DNA from: Labia minor | Taxonomy: Eukaryota; Arthropoda; Insecta; Dermaptera; Spongiphoridae | Direction: 5' to 3' | Length of the DNA: 64,000 nucleotides | NCBI GenBank assembly: GCA_963082975.1 | Contig: OY720344.1 | Coordinates: 17,967,580 to 18,031,579 of the forward strand | Shown here: in pieces, positions 58,061 through 64,000 of the stretch | Position numbering within the stretch: position 1 is the first letter of the stretch | How the letters are laid out: every line of letters starts with the position of its first letter | Program-made: the position numbers and the translations under genes | The notes under the pieces: generated by a model | Seen by the model: the letters and a program-made list of their open reading frames with translations, nothing else | Told to the model about the DNA's origin: nothing | Databases searched by the model: none

Positions 58061-58321
58061 ACGATTGTTGTTCCGGCATTGCCAGCTCCACCACCACCTA
58101 TTCCGGCTACAGCTGTAGCTGCAGTAGCTGCTGTTACAACAGCTGCAGCTGCTGCAGCACCATCATCTGCCTCGCCACCCCCAACTACCGTATCAACAAT
58201 TAATTCAACCACTTCAACAACAACATCAGCGCCACCAGCGACGACAACATCAACATCAGCCTCACCAGCAACAATGGCACATGCACCAATGTTAAGCACC
58301 CGACGTGATTCCACAACTCAG
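58061..58321 (+). CDS. Arg/Ser-rich host gene, exon 5 (Ala/Thr/Ser-rich)
   Basis: 261 nt, 87 whole codons, between ttttgtag and GTAAGA. It reads TIVVPALPAPPPPIPATAVA, AVAAVTTAAAAAAPSSASPP, PTTVSTINSTTSTTTSAPPA, TTTSTSASPATMAHAPMLST, RRDSTTQ. It is low-complexity linker sequence that ends with another R-R-D-S site. The TIVVPALPAPP start echoes the NIIVAPPLPAPP end of exon 4. Confidence 0.92.
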
Positions 58322-59095
58322 GTAAGATATCAACATTTTAATAAAATAACTATTAATCAATTATTTTGACATATTAAAGTTTCTTCATTTCTCTCTCATT
58401 AAATATTTTAAATATTCTAAAAGATGTTTATTCATTTTTTCCCCTTATTAGATATCTCTAATGCAATATATCCATATATATTAAGAAATGGAATACAGAG
58501 TTTAGTACAATTAGTAGTTTTATGTGTTAATGGAAGGGGAATGGGTTAGAGGTCTAGAATTTGATAACACGATAGGAACATCATTACATTTGGTTAAATA
58601 TTTAAGTATTTGATGCTTAATGCCTTGTCTCAAGAATTGTGATAATACTGGTAATTGTGTTTTATTAAAATTTAATAATTAATTAAAATCAATTAATTAA
58701 TAACAACTGAATAAAAATGAGATATCATTTTAGATAGATTATAAAACCTCTTGAAGAAAAAGTTATTTTTTCGTAAACTCTAACAATATTTTAATATTCA
58801 TTAAATACACAAACCAACATTTAACAATTACAATTTTATTTAAAATGATTTTTCAAATAACAAAATATTAAATATATATTTACTTTGTTGTAGTTGTAGA
58901 TGTTATTTGTAATGCTTTTTAATAGTAGTTGCTTATTTCTCTCCTCTTGCTGCTACTTCTTGTTCTTCTGCTTCTTTCTCTACTGCGTGCTTACTTTATT
59001 CTTGCTCTGCTGCTGCTCCTGATGCTGCTGCTACTGCTGATGATGATTTTGGTGGTGGTTGTGGTGGTGATATTGTGGTTGTGATGATCCTGCAG
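58322..59095. other. Intron after exon 5, with trinucleotide-rich end
   Basis: A+T-rich, then from about 58920 a run of GCT/TCT/GAT/GGT triplets up to the candidate acceptor at 59095. Frames through the run are open but read as low-complexity sequence. Confidence 0.5.
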
Positions 59096-59125
59096 TCTGG
59101 TGCTCTCACACGACGCCGCTCCCAG
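59096..59125 (+). CDS. Candidate 30-nt microexon of the Arg/Ser-rich gene
   Basis: Between gatcctgcag and a gtgctt donor, ten whole codons read SGALTRRRSQ. This keeps phase with exon 5 and adds one more R-R-R-S site in the style of the gene. Against it, the sequence before the acceptor is G/T-rich rather than pyrimidine-rich, and the donor is only moderate. Confidence 0.45.
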
Positions 59126-60732
59126 GTGCTTTTTTTTTTTTTGTTTTTAAAAAAAATCTCTATCTATAGCAGTTTGGTAGTGGCATTGCTCGAAACCAAT
59201 TACATGTTCACATGATAAGAAAAAAAAACGAATAAATTTACATAATATTTATATATATATATATATATTCGTAGAATACGTAGAAACGGGGTAAAAAGAG
59301 AAGACAAGGATCAACTTGGACTAGAAATTCAATTGCATTTCAAATTGAAAATAAATATACATATATACGTATATAGAAATTGAATGAAAGAATAAATAAA
59401 GTGTTTTATTTTTTATTTTTGTTTTAAATTAAAAAATAAATTTATTGAAATCTTGTTTGAATACCTGCAATATACCTAAGAATACATAATTTTTAATATA
59501 AGAAAAGTCAAAATATCATATATTATATAAGTATATTGTTACCTATGTAACTATACGAGAGTTACTTTTATTGCATGTAAACCAATATGGAGAATATAAG
59601 ATAATAAATTTATTTTCAATATTTTTCTTTCCTATTTAAATAATCCTGGAGGGAGAAGAAACGTAAGGAATATATCGACTATTTTTGGATTTAATTATAG
59701 ATAATGTATTCTCTATTTTCTTGAGAATTAAAACTAAACGAAATGTGGATTATTTCTATATTAAAATTATAATATGTTAGGTGTGTTGATCATGTCTGTT
59801 TATGGTATGTATTGTCAAATTAATTAATTTTTTGAATGACTTATAGATATCTACCTACTTGTGCTTATCCTTCTATTAATTAAATATTTGTTAATTGTTA
59901 ATGATTAATGATTTTTAAGTATCTCATATTTTTAATATAGTATGTAAATTAAAAATGAATTATTTTGATATGTTGCTCTGTATTTCGTGATTTTTTTTTT
60001 TTATAATTTTTAATCCAAAAAATTAACTAAACAAAACATGCAATCATTTTTTTGAAGGTGAAAATTAGATTCAGTTCAACAAAAACTACCTATTAGAGGA
60101 AATTTTAAAAAATTTAAAGACAGACACAATTACACAGATATTGTTTATATTATTGATTAACATTTTTATAGGTAAATCTTACAAGTTAATGTTTATTTAC
60201 GCTTGCCATAAAATAAAACACATAAACAATAAAAGGATATTTCATTGTGACCCTTTGGCATCTCAATTACACTAGAAATTTGATAAACAAAATAAATGTA
60301 GAATATATATAATATATATAATTATAAAATCGAAGGAAAGCGAATCTTGGAACTTATAAATATAAATGGTGGATGGGTGAAAATTGTAAAAATAAAGATT
60401 CTTCTATAATAATAATAATAATTCATAATATTGAATAATAAAATATAATATGGAGGTTTTAAAACTTATATGTATATTTAGAGACAAGATATAATTATTT
60501 TTTTGGAAATTTATAAAAAAAAGAAGGTTCACTTATAAATTAGCATCTTTGCTTTCTTATAATCATAATAATTCATATTGTAAAATATTTTTAAATATTT
60601 TAATTTATTCATTTTAAAATTATTTATAAAAAAAATGATAGTATATAAGCCGATTCGGGTTTTCCCTATACATATATTTTGTAAATTAATAATTAATAAA
60701 ATAATAATAAAATAAACTTATGTCAAAACAAC
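59126..60732. other. A+T-rich stretch, downstream intron or flank
   Basis: No exon, terminator or repeat recognised. Confidence 0.55.
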
Positions 60733-61875
60733 ATAAGGTAATGGCACCTATAGATGACACTTTTGAATTTAAACTAAAAAAATAAGCAAATTTTAAAACA
60801 TACGCGGAATTTTTTTTTTAAATGATAGTTTTGTTTTTCCACCACCTGAGATATCCTACAACAATACAATAAGTCGCCCTATTTTTTTTCTTTTAACTTG
60901 AAAAGCAGAAAGGATCGTCAACAATTGATTTTTTCAACAAATCTTAAAGATAACCTTAAGGGAAGTAGTGTTCTTAATTAGTATTTTATATTTTTATTTT
61001 CATATTTATCAAGAATTTAATAACTACATTATAAAATAGACTTAATATAGATATAAATCACTTCAATTTAAACACCTAATTTTTAAAAGTATCTTTTTTA
61101 TCAACCGTGTCATCTATAGGTGTCCCTAAAAATTGTTTTTCCTATAGATGACAGCAATGTCAGCTATAAGTAGGTTTTTAAAAAAATTGTCTATTATATT
61201 AATAGATGTAAAGAGGAGATAATTTTATATAATTCAACCAAGTTGCATGTCTGAATAAAGGTGACACTATGTTTTATCTTTAGGTTTTTCATTGTCAGAA
61301 AATTTTTTTCTGTTCCAGAACTTCAAACACTATTTTTTGAAAATTTTTTTAAATTACTCTGTTCTCAATGTATAAATAAAAATGCATAATTAAAAAAAGA
61401 TTTGTTTAAAATCAATTTTTTATTTTATTATAATAATCAGCTAAAAATAAAATCAATCACAATAAATATATCTAATGTATCATTATATGAAACCTGATTT
61501 TTTTATTATAACTAAAGTTAAAGCAGCAACAAGGTGTTGGAAAGATGTTTTACTTTGTAAATAAATAAGGTGAAGATAAAGAGAGCAAGCGAAGTGAAAA
61601 AAAGTAGATGTCATCTTTGGGTTCCATAATGGTCATCATTAGGTTCCACCAAAATTTTTGGTGTCATCTATAGGTGCCATTTGATTACTTTGAAAAAAAA
61701 TTATATTTCCTCTTAAACTCATATAAAAGTTTAAAATATTTATCCTGGTGATAAAAGGTAAGATAAGCTTTATAATAACCAAAAGATTTTTTTTGTGAGA
61801 CGTATAGGTTCAGTTTTATAAAGAAAATAGCGACAAGAGCGCTTAAAATGTCATCTATTTGTGCCATTACCTTAT
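60733..61875. mobile_element. 1.1-kb inverted-repeat element with repeated end motif
   Basis: Left end ataaggtaatggcacctata and right end, inverted, ataaggtaatggcacaaata, both continuing into gatgaca. The end motif (cctatagatgacac and close variants) recurs internally at about 61107 (inverse), 61141, 61610 (inverse, weak) and 61661 (inverse). No transposase is recognised; the 60-codon minus-strand frame starting in the right end has no known motif. Confidence 0.75.
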
Positions 61876-62317
61876 ACGTAGATGTTATACATTAATTAAT
61901 TTATGATAAAAAAATCTAAAAATTAATTATTTGTGTGTGTCAGAAAGTAAAATTAAAATAAAACTACTTTAGAGAAATTTGTCATTTAAGTTTTTTCAAA
62001 ATACTACAAAACGGATAAAATCATTCATTATAACACAAAAAATTTTATTTATAATAAGAGTGATTTTAACCAAAATTCTAAGTCTACGGTCGCACATAAA
62101 TCAGTTTAAAGAAGCAAACTCTAGGTGGCAGCACTATGTATTTGAGAAGCTACTATTAAATCAGAGAAAGAGAGGAGGTAAACGCTTTTTTAATAGATGA
62201 TGCTCAACAGCACAGCCTTGCTACGTTGATGTTGCTGATTTAAACTGCTTTTTGTGTTTCCGAAATGTCGTTGTTGAGAAAGATTTAAAAAAAAACAATC
62301 TACTTATCTTTGGATAA
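61876..62317. other. Non-coding stretch
   Basis: A 73-codon frame at 61979-62200 is Lys/Ile/Phe-rich and unrecognised. Nothing else seen. Confidence 0.5.
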
Positions 62318-62605
62318 AGGCGCCACAGGGTGGTAGCTATCGCAACTGGCTTACATTCTCGTGGCCCCGGGTTCAAGTCCCGGGCCTGGAAAGGGAATTT
62401 CTCTAGTTGGGGTCTATGGGACGGATTCAACCCAGCCTCCGAGATCAACATTGGGAAGCTACTTGATAAAAAGTACCGCCTCCGATCAAGAAAATCAAGG
62501 TAAAGGTTGATAGGACTCGTTCTACTGATCATAGGACACCTAATTGATATAACCAACTAGATATGCGTTGTCCTTGCGTAGGACGTACAAAGGTCAAAGG
62601 TCTTT
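62318..62605 (+). mobile_element. tRNA-derived SINE, complete copy
   Basis: The tRNA-like head (aggcgccacagggtggtagc) has a perfect B box, ggttcaagtcc, at 62370-62380. The body runs through gggaagctacttgataaaaa and gttctactgatcataggaca to gttgtccttgcgtaggacgt, followed by a (TATAT)n-type tail. This is the best-preserved of five or more copies in the window (10562, 11678, 37491, 54846; head fragment at 46315). It lacks coding sequence and would depend on a LINE. Confidence 0.88.
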
Positions 62606-62629
62606 TTATATTATATTATATTATAACGT

Positions 62630-63515
62630 TTTTCTCTCAATTTCACTGTCTCTCTGTCTGACTGTCTGTTCGCTCTTTTGACAAATTGAAATCGATTTTT
62701 CATCAACTTAATATTGAGAGAGACTTTTGAAAATTTTTATAACGATCTCTAGAAGGTATAGAAGAAATATAATTAAATTATAATTAATTAATTGTAATTA
62801 ATTAGCGATTAATTACTTTTAGTAACTAACTCCTTTTGTATTGCTCGATAAATTTTTTTTCAACGGATTCTTAAGCATAAATATTGATTTCAGGATAGAT
62901 TTTGAACGTATTTAAAAAATATTTATAGCATTAAAATTAATGATGAATTCTTATTAATCAGTTGTATCGCCAATGAGTGGGGGTTTCTTCCCCTCAAATG
63001 GCAAAGAGGAAGTAACCTTTTTTTATATATGTCCCTAAGAGAAAATTAAACAAAACATCAACCCAAAATCCCGATATTAACCCTTGGTCACACAGACTAA
63101 GACCGAGAATCCCAAAAATATTCCCACCTAAATAATCTCTTGAAAATGGCGCCAAAATGGGTGCCGAAACGTCGAGAAAACAATCTCACAAAAATTACAT
63201 GATTATATCCCTGATAAATCTGATAGTAATATATATATTTATTAAATCTCATATTAATAAAAATTATTTATTTATAAATATAATATAATAATTATTATTC
63301 AATAATAACATTTACTTAACATAAATGCATAAAATCAATTTTAGAAGATTAATATATTTTTTGTTTTATTCAATTTGTAAATTTTCGTTTAACTTGCGCC
63401 CAACGTTTTTCATTGAATATGAAGCAATTCATCCATAAACTTTGTCAAGCTTATAGAAAATTTTATTCTTTTTAGTCCATTGGTAAAACATTATTTTATA
63501 AAATTTTTTTATATT
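62630..63515 (-). mobile_element. Penelope-like element, non-coding segment
   Basis: 62630-63060 is the inverse of 52135-52640; about 63190-63390 is the inverse of 51895-52110; 63395-63515 carries the 'gcgcccaacgttttt' arm. The sequence unique to this copy (63061-63185) holds atgggtgccgaaacgtcga, a phrase common in the terminal repeats of Penelope-like elements, where it forms part of a hammerhead ribozyme. No reverse transcriptase or GIY-YIG segment is seen. Confidence 0.55.
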
Positions 63516-64000
63516 TATATTATTTTTTTTATCTTTGTCACGTACACAGAGAACCACTTACCCCATTTTATAGAACTTTGTTTTTAAACTTAAGGGACTT
63601 TAAAATTTGTATTTTTGTTGAAAACAAATGAGAATTTTTGACCAATGACAATCCTTTCTCTTATCATATAAATATAAGCAAAAGAAAGTAAAAAAAGAAT
63701 AATAAACTTTTTAAAAAAGATGAAAAATTTATAATAAATGAATGAATTAGGAATGAAAAGAGAAAGAAGAGAATAGCTAGATGGATATATATATGACATG
63801 TGAATATGTAAATAATATATATATATATATATGTGTTTGAATTTATGCTTCCTGTCAGACAAGCCACGATTGTTTCCTGTTCTTTTTAAAGTATGAATGA
63901 CGTTAAACTTTATTCAGGAAGTGGATGAAAAGTGGTTGAAGGGAGATGATTATTCAATGCGGGGGAGTAAAAAAAAAATGTAGTAGTAAAAATATTTCAC
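63516..64000. other. A+T-rich non-coding stretch
   Basis: (TA)n at about 63815-63830. No coding content recognised. Confidence 0.55.

Noticed and set aside
58036-58314. 92-codon Val/Ala/Gly-rich minus-strand frame
   Set aside because: Shadow of the Ala/Thr/Pro-rich exon 5.
45720-59125. Firm assignment of the host gene to RIM, Fife or a channel accessory protein
   Set aside because: No PDZ, C2, complete zinc finger or other diagnostic domain is visible in the exons present; Arg/Ser-rich composition alone cannot decide.
62340-62395. tRNA gene
   Set aside because: The B box belongs to the SINE head; the body continues without acceptor pairing and the same head recurs in other SINE copies.

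Overview
The window looks like chromosomal DNA from an animal, most likely an insect. It is strongly A+T-rich, carries long (TA)n, (TC)n and (CA)n microsatellites, and has GT-AG introns of several kilobases. It is crowded with mariner, hAT, pogo/Tigger, tRNA-derived SINE, Helentron-like and LTR elements. The very low G+C recalls hymenopteran parasitoids, but no sequence here fixes the species. I saw no bacterial gene organisation, rRNA or CRISPR array.

Layout. 1-25 kb: A+T-rich, apparently non-coding DNA with scattered repeats (two full copies and one deleted copy of a Helentron-like element, a solo LTR, mariner remnants, hAT-like elements, SINEs). 25.3-36.0 kb: a three-level nest. An old hAT element (8-bp duplication at both ends) was entered by an LTR retrotransposon (4-bp duplication, two 903-bp LTRs that read the same). 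The 5' LTR was then entered by a second hAT element (8-bp duplication) with a nearly intact transposase broken by one frameshift. The LTR element keeps gag and protease but has lost reverse transcriptase to integrase. 36-45 kb: A+T-rich DNA with a palindromic hAT-type MITE, a SINE and foldback elements. 45.7-59.1 kb: the only convincing host gene, on the + strand. Five exons (45720-45918, 50641-50911, 53584-53867, 56199-56534, 58061-58321) and a possible 30-nt sixth (59096-59125) join in one open frame through canonical splice sites. They encode about 450 residues of an Arg/Ser-rich protein with some thirteen R-R-x-S/T motifs, followed by Pro- and Ala-rich low complexity. Both ends of the gene lie outside the recognised exons and I could not name it. 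59-64 kb: intron or intergenic DNA with a 1.1-kb inverted-repeat element, a full SINE and a Penelope-like repeat.

The most unusual observation is a ladder of primer-binding-site-like motifs at the 3' end of the LTR. Two insertions in this window end at different rungs of the ladder, and each has its own exact target duplication. This suggests the LTR has grown stepwise by absorbing successive primer-binding sites.
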